Assembly (NCBI GenBank): GCA_032161045.1 | Contig: JAVHTH010000004.1 | Length of the DNA: 64,000 nucleotides | Reading direction: 5' to 3' (one strand) | Source: Fervidibacter sinensis | GTDB lineage: Bacteria > Armatimonadota > Fervidibacteria > Fervidibacterales > Fervidibacteraceae | Part shown: in pieces, positions 52,132 through 60,684 of the stretch | Numbering within the stretch: position 1 is the stretch's first letter | How the letters are laid out: every line of letters begins with the position of its first letter | The notes under the pieces: generated by a model | The model's input: only the letters and a program-made list of their open reading frames with translations | Told to the model about the DNA's origin: nothing | Database searches by the model: none | Position numbers and translations under genes: made by a program

Positions 52132-53415
52132 ATGGCGAAAGTTGAAGATAGAAGACAAGCGCTGCAAATTGACGACGAGACTTTTGAGTTGTTGATGGAC
52201 TGTGTTCATTGTGGCTTTTGTTTGACTGTCTGCCCGACCTTCGCCTTGACAGGCGATGAGACAGACTCACCGAGAGGTCGGCTCTACTATATGCGCCTGC
52301 TTGCCGAGGGTAGAATTGAGCCAAACGAATCGGTCCTAACGCACCTTGACAGGTGTTTAGAATGCCGTGCTTGCGAAACTGCCTGTCCATCGGGTGTGAA
52401 ATACGGCTTCCTGTCGGAATTGACGCGCTCTCAACTTACCAAACAAGGCAAAGGACCAATGCGCAAATCCGCTTTGCATGCATTTTTAATCAGGCACATT
52501 TTGCCTTACTCTAACAGGCTAGAGATTTTGATGTTACCTTTGAGGATTGCACAATCGTTCAAAATCATGGATTTGCTTGATCACATCCCAGCGCTTGCAC
52601 GCGCTGCAAATATGGTTCCGCCTTTGCCTTCAAAATCGTTGAGCCGCTTGCCCGAAATCTTTCCCGCCAAGAACGAAAGAAAGTTACGGGTCGGGTTATT
52701 AACGGGCTGTGTCAACAGCGTTGTGTTGAGCAGGACAAATTGGGCAGCAGCGGAAGTTTTGGCTGCAGCAGGCTGTGAAGTTGTTGTCCCGAAAAATCAG
52801 GGATGTTGCGGTTCTATGCTGTTCCATATGGGGCACTACGATGAAGCAAAGAAACTTGCGCGCCAACTTGTTTTGACTTTCGCTCGCTATGAGCCCTTGG
52901 ACGCTATTGTCATTACTGCTGCTGGATGCGGTGCGACCATGAAGGATTACGGTCGCTTGCTTGCCGATGAACCTGAAGTCGCCGAGTTAGCGAAAAATTT
53001 CGCCACAAAGGTTAAGGACTTTTGTGAGTTGCTTGATGAAATTGGTCTCCCAATGCCACTTAAGCCATTAAATTGGCGTGTAACTTATCATGACCCTTGC
53101 CATCTCGCTCACGGGCAAAACATCCGTGAGCAACCGAGGCGATTGATTCGTCAAGTGCCCGGCGTGGAGTTTGTGGAATTGCCGGAGGCAGATTGGTGTT
53201 GTGGTGGCGGTGGCGCTTACAGTTTGCTGCAACCGGAATTTTCGGATGCGATTTTGGACAGGAAAATCGCCAACATAAAAGCGACAGGTGCGGATGTGGT
53301 CGTGACCGCAAACATCGTTTGCATAATGCAAATTTGGTATGGCATCAAAAAGCATCGGCTCAATGTCCGCTTGATGCACATTGCTGATTTTTTGAGGGCA
53401 GCACTACCACAATAA
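52132..53415 (+). CDS. glcF: Glycolate oxidase iron-sulfur subunit (GlcF-like)
   Basis: The 427-residue protein has two 4Fe-4S motifs (CVHCGFCLTVCP and CLECRACETACPSG) and the two CCG domains with CCGSMLFHMG and CCGGGGAYSLL, which are typical of GlcF and related heterodisulfide-type subunits. It passes electrons from glycolate or lactate oxidation to the quinone pool. Its usual partner GlcE is at 48601-49866, separated by the module array. The start region resembles the antitoxin leader (AAAAGGTGGTGAAACGACGAGATGGCGAAAGTT against AAAAGAGG-type). Confidence 0.85.
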   Translation: MAKVEDRRQALQIDDETFELLMDCVHCGFCLTVCPTFALTGDETDSPRGRLYYMRLLAEGRIEPNESVLTHLDRCLECRACETACPSGVKYGFLSELTRSQLTKQGKGPMRKSALHAFLIRHILPYSNRLEILMLPLRIAQSFKIMDLLDHIPALARAANMVPPLPSKSLSRLPEIFPAKNERKLRVGLLTGCVNSVVLSRTNWAAAEVLAAAGCEVVVPKNQGCCGSMLFHMGHYDEAKKLARQLVLTFARYEPLDAIVITAAGCGATMKDYGRLLADEPEVAELAKNFATKVKDFCELLDEIGLPMPLKPLNWRVTYHDPCHLAHGQNIREQPRRLIRQVPGVEFVELPEADWCCGGGGAYSLLQPEFSDAILDRKIANIKATGADVVVTANIVCIMQIWYGIKKHRLNVRLMHIADFLRAALPQ

Positions 53416-53445
53416 CGGTTCTCAAGAAAGCGAGGCGCTGTGAAG

Positions 53446-55242
53446 ATGCCGACGAGCGGAACGGTCCTGCTTGTTCGTCCTGAAATTGCTTCCCCTTTGG
53501 ACGGCTGGTCATGGTATGGAGCGCACCAATTAATGGAGATTGTTGGTGTTCCGTTCCATCAAGACACCGAAGGTTGGGCAAATGCTGATGTCATTGTTGT
53601 CCCGAACTCAAGCAGACCAAATCAAGTCTTGGAACTTGTTCAAAAAGCCTTGCAATCGGGGAAACTGGTTGTCGTTGGGTGCGAAATTGCTCTTGCTCTG
53701 CTTCAAGCCAACATTGACATCGGTGCTACTCCGGTTATGCCTATCCCCTTACCGCCGACAGAACCAAGCGATTTGCTGCCGCTGCGCGCTTATGCGCTTT
53801 TGCCTGCAGCGTTCACGGAGACAACCTTACCGCTTTTGGGTGAGCCACTACTTTTCGCTCCTTCAAGGCAGACTCTTGGAACGGTGAGAACCACTGATGG
53901 TCGGCAAGGTCCATTGGTATGGATTCAACAAGTAGGCGACGGAGTTTTGGTTACTTTGTGTGGGCGAGTTTTTGAAACTTGCGGTTTGTTCCTTTCAAGG
54001 TTCTCTTGGTTTGCTAATCCACATCGGCGTGATAGTTTCTTGCACCGGATTGACCCGCTTTGGGATGAGCAGTTGAAGCCTTGGCACCGCTTCCCGGTTG
54101 TCAGTTTTTATGCTCGCTTTTTCGCTTGGTTGTTAAGCGTTGTCCTTTGGGAGCAGGGGAAACTTCTTCCGCTCCGTTGGTGTCTGCCGCATCAAGATGG
54201 CTCGCCTTTTCGGATGGCATTGACAGCGTTGCATGATGTTGAAATCGTTTACGACGATCCTGTTTGGAAGCGCCAAGATAATCCGAACTATTGTTTCGCA
54301 CAGTGGCTTGAGTTGGAAGAGAGGCTGAATATAAGGTCTGCTTTCTTTTTCCTTTCACCGGTAACCGCGTTGCCGCCGCATTGGCGGCTCAACTACGAAA
54401 TCACTGACGAACCCGTTTTGGCTGCGTTTGATTTGATTGAGGAAAAGGGCGGTGAAATCGGTTTATTGAGCATTGCCCATGCAAGTGAGAGCGCATTGGC
54501 AATGGAAAGGGAGAGGCTGGAGGATTTGGGAGGGGTTTTTGTTTGGGGGGTCAGAAGTTACAGGTTTGGAAACACTCCCGCTTCAATTCGGCACAAGTCT
54601 GCAGTGGGGTTCGCATACGATTCAAGTTGGTTTGCAGGTCAAAATGAACCTTCGTTCCTTACCGGTTGCGTTCATCCGTTTCGTCCTTTGGATGCCGAGC
54701 GATGGCAAGTTTTGCCATTAGTTGAACTAAGTGCTGTCTTGGACGACCGAGTTTTGTTTGGGGAATTGGTTGGTAGGCATCAAAATGGCAATGCAACCCA
54801 TTCTGGAATTCATTTTTGCGAGACAGTTTTTGCTCTCAACGGTGTCGCTTGTTTAAGTTGGCAGCAACATACCTTCAACCAGCGAGCAACTTCCTTTGAG
54901 CAACTTGCCCTCCATTGTCGCCAATTAACGGAAGGTGCAATTTGGTGTCCTGCACCGAGGGAAATCGCGGAATGGTGGACAATGCGCAATGAGGTTGGGA
55001 TTTCTGAACGCCCGATCAGCAAAAGGTGGTGGCGGGTTGAAATTTTTCCGCCCGAAGACCTTGACGAAGAAATTTCTTTCGTTTTGGCGATCCCTGTTCC
55101 AAGGAAAGTTCAAGTCCTAAGGGAGAAAACGATTTTGCCAACCCAAATGCTTGGGACATGGGGAGCAATGAACATTTGGGGAGTGCCCTTGATTTTGGAA
55201 CCGGATGAATGCATCGCTTTAAGCGTTGGAGTTACAATTTGA
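53446..55242 (+). CDS. Polysaccharide-deacetylase-like protein, divergent
   Basis: The 598-residue protein begins with a Rossmann-like region (VLLVRPEIASPLDGWSWYGAHQLMEIVGV, VIVVPNSSRPNQVLELV) and continues with a NodB-like barrel region: ALHDVEIVYDD, IRSAFFF, GGEIGLLSIAHASE and FAYDSSWF. The usual metal motif (two Asp, then HSxxH) is altered, so it may be inactive or use other residues. No signal peptide is seen. It starts at ATG 53446 (GTG 53440 is also possible). Role unknown; it follows glcF by 30 bases. Confidence 0.65.
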   Translation: MPTSGTVLLVRPEIASPLDGWSWYGAHQLMEIVGVPFHQDTEGWANADVIVVPNSSRPNQVLELVQKALQSGKLVVVGCEIALALLQANIDIGATPVMPIPLPPTEPSDLLPLRAYALLPAAFTETTLPLLGEPLLFAPSRQTLGTVRTTDGRQGPLVWIQQVGDGVLVTLCGRVFETCGLFLSRFSWFANPHRRDSFLHRIDPLWDEQLKPWHRFPVVSFYARFFAWLLSVVLWEQGKLLPLRWCLPHQDGSPFRMALTALHDVEIVYDDPVWKRQDNPNYCFAQWLELEERLNIRSAFFFLSPVTALPPHWRLNYEITDEPVLAAFDLIEEKGGEIGLLSIAHASESALAMERERLEDLGGVFVWGVRSYRFGNTPASIRHKSAVGFAYDSSWFAGQNEPSFLTGCVHPFRPLDAERWQVLPLVELSAVLDDRVLFGELVGRHQNGNATHSGIHFCETVFALNGVACLSWQQHTFNQRATSFEQLALHCRQLTEGAIWCPAPREIAEWWTMRNEVGISERPISKRWWRVEIFPPEDLDEEISFVLAIPVPRKVQVLREKTILPTQMLGTWGAMNIWGVPLILEPDECIALSVGVTI

Positions 55243-55325
55243 GGCGGGAACGGTAATCAGCCGATAGGCTGTGGGTAAGAAAGAAATGGTTCGCTGAGTT
55301 TCCTTATAGCCCGAGGTGATGACTG

Positions 55326-56147
55326 ATGCCGCTGCAAATCAATTCCCGTGAGTTAGAAGGTGGCATCGTTTTTCTGGAACTTAAAGGCAGCATGGATGCA
55401 GCGGTGCAAAACGAACTCCTTGATGCATTTAACAATGCTATTCGTCAAGCCGAGAAGGGAATCATCGTTTCCCTTGATGGGGTGGATTTCATGGACAGTT
55501 CTGGCATAGGCGTTCTCATGAGGGCGTGGGGTGAGGCGGAAAACAATGGACTAAAGTTTGCCGTCGTTTTGCGCCAACCAAGGTTGAGGAAACTTCTTGA
55601 CACTTTGGGTTTGCTTGAGACTTTACCAAACTTCCCCACCGTCGGCGATGCAATAACCGAGTGGGAAACTCAAGAGGAACGAGAGAAGTTAGAGGTCCAA
55701 CCCTTAACGCCACAGGTGAAAGTAAGCGAAAGGGAATTTGTGCCATCAATCACACCGCCAACGGCAGCGCGTTGGCGAATGGAGTTACAACTTGCATGTG
55801 AACCCGAGTTGATCTCCGTTGCGAGGTTGGCATGCGCCACATTCGCGTCTCAGTTTGGGTTCAGTTTGGACGAACTTGAGGACATTAAGTTGGCTGTCTC
55901 CGAAGCGTGCACCAATGTCATCCAACACGCTTACGAGGACAGGACCGGACAGCAATTCACGGTTTGCTGTTGGACAGAGGAAAACTCGCTCATCATTGAG
56001 GTCAGGGACAAAGGACGCGGGTTGCAAGGGGAAATTCAAGGACACTTTGGGATGAAAATCATTCGGGCAGTTATGGACTTCGTTGAGTTTCGGTCCGAGG
56101 AAGGTAAAGGCACGATAGTTCGGATGGTCAAGAAGCGGAGAATTTGA
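55326..56147 (+). CDS. Fused STAS antagonist and HATPase anti-sigma kinase
   Basis: This 273-residue protein joins two partners that are usually separate. Residues 1-115 form a STAS domain (SpoIIAA/RsbV type) with the phosphorylation-site motif MDSSGIGVL (Ser58/Ser59). Residues about 150-273 form a GHKL ATPase (SpoIIAB/RsbW type) with N box EACTNVIQHAY (Glu193, Asn197), G1 box DKGRG (Asp228) and G2-like GHFGMKII. A linker of about 35 residues joins them. The sigma factor follows after 15 bases. The fusion implies intramolecular phosphorylation of the antagonist. Confidence 0.85.
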   Translation: MPLQINSRELEGGIVFLELKGSMDAAVQNELLDAFNNAIRQAEKGIIVSLDGVDFMDSSGIGVLMRAWGEAENNGLKFAVVLRQPRLRKLLDTLGLLETLPNFPTVGDAITEWETQEEREKLEVQPLTPQVKVSEREFVPSITPPTAARWRMELQLACEPELISVARLACATFASQFGFSLDELEDIKLAVSEACTNVIQHAYEDRTGQQFTVCCWTEENSLIIEVRDKGRGLQGEIQGHFGMKIIRAVMDFVEFRSEEGKGTIVRMVKKRRI

Positions 56148-56162
56148 TGGAGGCGTCAAGTA

Positions 56163-56936
56163 ATGACCGAGTGGCAACTGAAGCAGATAGATACCGAGGA
56201 ACTGTTTCGGTTGTGGCGAAAAACCAGAGACCCAAAGATAAGAGACGAACTGGTTTTCCGGTATTTGGATTTGGCAAAGGCTTTAGCGAGAAGGTTTATG
56301 GGGCGAGGCGAACCCTTGGAGGATTTAATTCAAGTTGCCATTTACGGGCTCATCAATGCTATTGACAGATACGACCCAGACAGAGGGACGAAGTTTGAAA
56401 CATTTGCTTACCCAACAATTCTGGGCGAACTGAAAAGGCATTTCCGCGATACAGTTTGGGCAATGCAGTTACCGAGAGGTTTGCAAGAACTGAACCAAAA
56501 GGCATACAAGTTGGTTGACATCCTGACACAGAAACTTGGTCGCCCACCGACTATGGCTGAACTGGCTCAAGAGTTGGGCGTCAGCGAGGAGCAAGTGATT
56601 GAAGCCCTTGAAGCAGCCAATGCGTATGAAACTTTATCGTTGGAACAGGAGGTCTTGACGGACGAGGACGACAAGCCCCAATCCCTTGAGGAGTTGGTGA
56701 CAGTTATGGAGGACGAAGCGATGGAGAGGTGGCAGAAACGGCAATTGCTTGAGGACGCAATGAGGGTCTTAGATGACCGGGAACGCAAAATCGTTGAGAT
56801 GAGGTTTTACGATGACTTGACACAAACTCAAATCGCCCAAAGGCTTGGAATTTCGCAAATGCATGTCTCGCGGTTGTTGCGGAGGGCGCTTCAGAAAATG
56901 AAGGCGTATTTGAGAGGGACCAGTAAGGGGAGTTGA
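56163..56936 (+). CDS. SigB/SigF/SigG-type RNA polymerase sigma factor
   Basis: The 257-residue protein has region 2 (FRYLDLAKALARRFMGRGEPLEDLIQVAIYGLINAIDRYDPDRGTKFETFAYPTI), region 3 with the LGRPPTMAELAQELGVS motif and region 4 with a helix-turn-helix (DDLTQTQIAQRLGISQMHVSRLLRRAL). It is similar to group 3 sigma factors of general stress and sporulation. It is paired with the fused antagonist/anti-sigma protein upstream and overlaps closely with the PerM gene downstream. Confidence 0.9.
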   Translation: MTEWQLKQIDTEELFRLWRKTRDPKIRDELVFRYLDLAKALARRFMGRGEPLEDLIQVAIYGLINAIDRYDPDRGTKFETFAYPTILGELKRHFRDTVWAMQLPRGLQELNQKAYKLVDILTQKLGRPPTMAELAQELGVSEEQVIEALEAANAYETLSLEQEVLTDEDDKPQSLEELVTVMEDEAMERWQKRQLLEDAMRVLDDRERKIVEMRFYDDLTQTQIAQRLGISQMHVSRLLRRALQKMKAYLRGTSKGS

Positions 56937-56941
56937 AGGCA

Positions 56942-58096
56942 ATGTCCCAATTGCCACACTTGCCAAGCCCTTGGACTCCTGAGCAAGTTCAATGGCTCAA
57001 GCGCATTGGGTTCGTGCTTTTCGCCTTGTTGGTGATTTTCTTCTTGTGGCAAGTCCGAAGCATTCTCCCAATTTTCCTCATCGGCTTCTTCATCGCTTAC
57101 CTACTTGATCCGCTGGTTGATAGGTTGGAAGAGCGTGGGTTTTCGCGGACGGGTGGGACTATTGTTGTGTTTTCGGTTTTCTTCATAGCAGCCTTGGGTT
57201 TGGCTTTAATGCTCGTTCCACCTTTGATTGACCAAATTTCGTCACTCGTTTCAGCATCTTTGCCGCCGAAAGGTCGTTATTACTTGCTCGCGCTACAAGC
57301 CCTTGACTTCGTTGAGACAAAGGTTCTCAGAGGCGAAATCCCTGCCTTTTTGGAGCAAGCCCTTCAACGGGTTTTGGAACAACTTGGGAATTTCCTTTTG
57401 GCAAAGTTGCAAGGTGCTATCTCAACCTTGACAGGTTTGTTCTCGCTGGTCATTTTGCCTTTCATCGTTTTCTTTGCGCTGCAAATCGTTGACCCGCTGC
57501 GGGAGAGAATAAGATGGTGGGTGCCAGCGGAATACCGAGAACCGCTCTCCGAATTGACCAAAGAAGTTGGACAATTGGTCGGAAGGTATGTGCGAGGTTA
57601 CATCGTCCTTTGTTTCGCTGTCGGTGTAGCCGAGACTTGTTTCTTGCTGATTTGCCGATGGCTTTTCGGCATGGACTATGTTTTGGCAGTTGGCATATTC
57701 GGGGGTGCTACTTACGCCATTCCCTACTTCGGTGCTCTCTTGACAACATTGATAGGTGGTTTGGTCGCATACACGACGGCTCAACATCACCAAGTTTTGT
57801 GTGCGGTCATTGTGGCGGTGGGGTTAACGGTCATAAATCAAGCCTTTGATTGGCTCATTATGCCGAGGGTTGTTGGACGGCAAGTTGGTTTGCATCCATT
57901 GACGGTTTTGTTTGCTGTGATGGCAGGAGGGACAATGCTTGGAATTTTGGGGATGCTTCTGGCAGTACCAATTGCAGGTGCTGTCAAGATAACGCTCCAA
58001 ACTCTCTTCCCACAACATTTCGCTCCAGTGACAGAAGAAGCAAACGCTGTTAAAATGACGGCAGGCGATTATGAAAAGCGAGGTGAGGGGCAATGA
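56942..58096 (+). CDS. AI-2E/PerM-family transporter
   Basis: The 384-residue protein has about seven to eight transmembrane segments and the family signatures IGFFIAYLLDPLVDRLEERG and LILPFIVFFALQI-like LVILPFIVFFAL, with GGTMLGILGMLLAVPIAGAVKI near the end. Members include AI-2 exporters and Na/H antiporters, but the function here is unknown. It begins five bases after the sigma factor stop and overlaps the next gene by four bases (ATGA), so it belongs to the same operon. Confidence 0.85.
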   Translation: MSQLPHLPSPWTPEQVQWLKRIGFVLFALLVIFFLWQVRSILPIFLIGFFIAYLLDPLVDRLEERGFSRTGGTIVVFSVFFIAALGLALMLVPPLIDQISSLVSASLPPKGRYYLLALQALDFVETKVLRGEIPAFLEQALQRVLEQLGNFLLAKLQGAISTLTGLFSLVILPFIVFFALQIVDPLRERIRWWVPAEYREPLSELTKEVGQLVGRYVRGYIVLCFAVGVAETCFLLICRWLFGMDYVLAVGIFGGATYAIPYFGALLTTLIGGLVAYTTAQHHQVLCAVIVAVGLTVINQAFDWLIMPRVVGRQVGLHPLTVLFAVMAGGTMLGILGMLLAVPIAGAVKITLQTLFPQHFAPVTEEANAVKMTAGDYEKRGEGQ

Positions 58097-58674
58097 AGGT
58101 GACTCGTCGGACATTGTTGAAACTGACAGGAGGAGCCGCCGCATTGGGCGGCGCAGGAGTGTTGGGTTGGCAACTTGTGAAGGAACATCAAGAAACTACA
58201 GCGGTTGCTGCTGACAATTTGCTTCAGGTGAAAGTTCAAGGAGTTTACAGCGACCCTGTCGGTGCACGGGTCGTCTTCTTGGCTCCAGAGAAAGGGGACA
58301 AAGTGTTGAGGGTTTGGATTGGAGATGCAGAGGCAATGGCAATTGCTGCTGCTTTAAACGAAATTCCTTTCCCGAGACCGATGACCCACGATTTGCTCCT
58401 TAGCGCCATAAAAGCGTTAGGGGGAACGGTTGAGCGGGTCGTCATAACTGACCTGAGGGACAACACTTTCTATGCCACGATCGTTTTGAGGGACGAAAAA
58501 GGTCTCAAGGAACTGGATGCACGCCCTTCAGATAGCATCGCTTTAGCCCTCAGGGCGAAAGCCCCTATCTTCCTATCACCCAAAGTTCAAAAGGCGATGG
58601 AGCGTTTAACGGACATACCAACTCCGCCAAAACCGGAAAAGCCCGTTCGCCCGCAACGGGGCATTGAAACTTAA
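58093..58674 (+). CDS. DUF151 (bifunctional-nuclease-like) protein with Tat-like leader
   Basis: The 193-residue protein begins MKVTRRTLLKLTGGAAALGG, a twin-arginine-type leader, then has a DUF151 domain (about residues 45-165) with VVFLAPEKGDKVLRVWIGDAEAMAIAAALN and DARPSDSIALALRAKAPIFLS. Known DUF151 proteins are cytoplasmic, so export would be unusual. It is translationally coupled to the PerM gene. Confidence 0.8.
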   Translation: MKVTRRTLLKLTGGAAALGGAGVLGWQLVKEHQETTAVAADNLLQVKVQGVYSDPVGARVVFLAPEKGDKVLRVWIGDAEAMAIAAALNEIPFPRPMTHDLLLSAIKALGGTVERVVITDLRDNTFYATIVLRDEKGLKELDARPSDSIALALRAKAPIFLSPKVQKAMERLTDIPTPPKPEKPVRPQRGIET

Positions 58675-58757
58675 ACCTTCGCAGTTCACGGGAAGCAAAA
58701 CAGGGACGCCACAAAAAACGCTAAGCCTCTAACTGAAGTTGGTGGTGAAAAGGAGTT

Positions 58758-59801
58758 GTGAGGGACCGTTTTCTCAAAGCCTGCAAACGACAAAAAACTG
58801 ACTGCACACCAGTTTGGTTCATGAGACAGGCAGGAAGGTATTTACCCGAATACCGTAAGTTGCGCGAGAAATATGGATTTTTGGAACTTTGCAAAAACCC
58901 AGAGTTGGCAGCAGAAATTACCTTGATGCCGCTACGACGCTTTCCCCTTGACGCTGCAATTATTTTCGCTGACTTGATGACACCCCTTGAAGCAGCGGGT
59001 GTGAAGTTTGAGTTGCGTGAAGGTGTGGGTCCAATCATTGAAGAGCCTGTCCGCTCCCTAAAGGATGTTGAAAATTTGTTTGTGCCTGAATCTGATGAAA
59101 TTGCGCCAGAAACCATTCAGGCAATTCACTTTGTCAAGAGAGAGTTGAATGGTATCCCGCTCATCGGATTTGCCGGTGCGCCGTTCACTCTCGCCAGTTA
59201 CTTGGTGGAAGGCAAGGGGACAAGGGATTTCGCACTAACAAAACAATTCATGTTTTCCGAACCGAAAGCATGGCATCGGCTCATGGAGAAATTGACGAAT
59301 TTGGTCGTTCGCTTCTTAAAGGCGCAAGTTTCAGCGGGCGCTGATGCAGTTCAAATTTTTGACAGTTGGGTCGGTTGCTTGTCACCTGACGATTACAAAG
59401 CATTTGTTTTGCCGCACATGAAGCGGCTTTTTGAAGAGACTGACGAACTTGGGGTTCCGAGGATTCACTTTGGAACAGGGACAGCAGCATTGTTGACTTT
59501 GATGAAAGAGGCTGGAGGAGAAGTTATAGGATTGGATTGGCGAGTTCACTTAGACGAGGCTTGGCAGAGGCTTAACTTTGAAGTTGCTGTTCAAGGAAAC
59601 CTTGACCCAGCAACTTTGCTTGGACCTTTTGAGTTCGTCCGAGAGCGAACCCTTGACATTTTAAAACGAGCAGGTGGACGGACGGGACATATTTTCAACT
59701 TGGGGCACGGCATACTGCCTCAAACTGATCCAGACAATATCGCTCGCCTTGTTGACCTTGTTCACTCTGCCTCTCAGCAAATATTGCAAGGAGATGGCTA
59801 A
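58758..59801 (+). CDS. hemE: Uroporphyrinogen decarboxylase
   Basis: HemE (347 residues) converts uroporphyrinogen III to coproporphyrinogen III in haem synthesis. The N-terminal motif MRQAGRYLPEYR (Arg23, Arg27) and the PLEAAGVKFELREGVGPII segment are diagnostic. It begins with GTG at 58758 after a GGAGTTG site. No other haem gene is seen here. Confidence 0.95.
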   Translation: MRDRFLKACKRQKTDCTPVWFMRQAGRYLPEYRKLREKYGFLELCKNPELAAEITLMPLRRFPLDAAIIFADLMTPLEAAGVKFELREGVGPIIEEPVRSLKDVENLFVPESDEIAPETIQAIHFVKRELNGIPLIGFAGAPFTLASYLVEGKGTRDFALTKQFMFSEPKAWHRLMEKLTNLVVRFLKAQVSAGADAVQIFDSWVGCLSPDDYKAFVLPHMKRLFEETDELGVPRIHFGTGTAALLTLMKEAGGEVIGLDWRVHLDEAWQRLNFEVAVQGNLDPATLLGPFEFVRERTLDILKRAGGRTGHIFNLGHGILPQTDPDNIARLVDLVHSASQQILQGDG

Positions 59802-59844
59802 AAGCATCATAAGTTGACAAAATTGAACCGAGAAGGTGAAGCCG

Positions 59845-60327
59845 ATGAACAAGGCATCAGTTGTCAGTGAGTTAGCGAAAGTCTTGCAAGTGAGCGAGAC
59901 CGAGGCGGAGCGAATTTTAAGGGCTTTCGCTCAAGTCCTCGGTCCAGTTGCCGCTGAAGTCCCACCCTATTTTGAGCGATACTTTGAAGCGCAAATTCAA
60001 TTGGTTTTAAGCAAGATTGACGATTTGGAGCGCTCAACTCAGCAGCGGTTCAATGAATTACGCCAATCAACTCAGCAGCAAATCGTTGAACTGCGCCAAT
60101 CAACTCAGCAACAAATTGCTGAACTGCACCGATCAACTCAGCAGCAAATTACTGAACTGCGTCAATCAACTCAACAGCAAATCGCTGAACTGCGCCATTA
60201 CACTGAACAAAGGTTGGATGCTCTTGAGAGGAGGCTTGACCGATTGGAGAAGTGGCTGCTTAGCGTTTTGGTCATGATACTTTCAGGTGTTCTGGCAATT
60301 ATCTTTCGTATCTACTTCGGCGGGTGA
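59845..60327 (+). CDS. Membrane-anchored coiled-coil protein with 11-residue repeats
   Basis: The 160-residue protein has an N-terminal helical domain (about residues 1-55, with VLQVSETEAERILRAF), then five to six tandem 11-residue repeats of the type RQSTQQQIAEL (about residues 63-122), a hendecad coiled-coil pattern, and a C-terminal transmembrane helix (LLSVLVMILSGVLAIIF). The function is unknown. It overlaps the next gene by four bases. ATG 59845 is chosen over GTG 59836 because of its AAGGTG site. Confidence 0.8.
   Translation: MNKASVVSELAKVLQVSETEAERILRAFAQVLGPVAAEVPPYFERYFEAQIQLVLSKIDDLERSTQQRFNELRQSTQQQIVELRQSTQQQIAELHRSTQQQITELRQSTQQQIAELRHYTEQRLDALERRLDRLEKWLLSVLVMILSGVLAIIFRIYFGG
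60030..60209 (+). repeat. Tandem 33-base coding repeats
   Basis: Five to six copies of a 33-base unit (CAATCAACTCAGCAGCAAAT core) encode RQSTQQQIxEL repeats. They differ by a few silent or conservative changes. Confidence 0.85.
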
Positions 60328-60617
60328 ACAAGCGCATGCTGGCAGAACGAGATGCCGAACAACTTCTTGAAAAAGCAGCGAAAGTTGTGGTGGAACGAGG
60401 GATGGAAGTTCCTGCCATTTTGTTTCTGGAGATGCACAAACCGTTGGCAAACTTAATAGGTCACGCTGTCTGGGTTACAATGCCCGTTTGGGCTCTGTTT
60501 TTCGGTGCGACCACAACAAATGAGTTAGGTGCATTGCTTTCTGACCCTGACCAAATTGAGCAACTGATTCAACGCATTGAAGAGTTGAGTGCGCAAAAAG
60601 GTAAAGTCAAGAAGTAG
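60324..60617 (+). CDS. Small conserved membrane-associated protein
   Basis: The 97-residue protein has a short helix, a hydrophobic stretch (PAILFLEMHKPLANLIGHAVWVTMPVWALFFG) and a charged C-terminal helix (LLSDPDQIEQLIQRIEELSA). The FLEMHKPLA pattern appears in small proteins of several phyla, but I know of no function. It starts at GTG 60324, overlapping the previous stop, so the two genes are likely coupled. Confidence 0.7.
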   Translation: MNKRMLAERDAEQLLEKAAKVVVERGMEVPAILFLEMHKPLANLIGHAVWVTMPVWALFFGATTTNELGALLSDPDQIEQLIQRIEELSAQKGKVKK

Positions 60618-60684
60618 CGTTTTGGTTTTTAGCCAGCGGTAGTTGGTGCGAGAAATGTAGAAGAAAAACGAGGTGGGAAAACCG

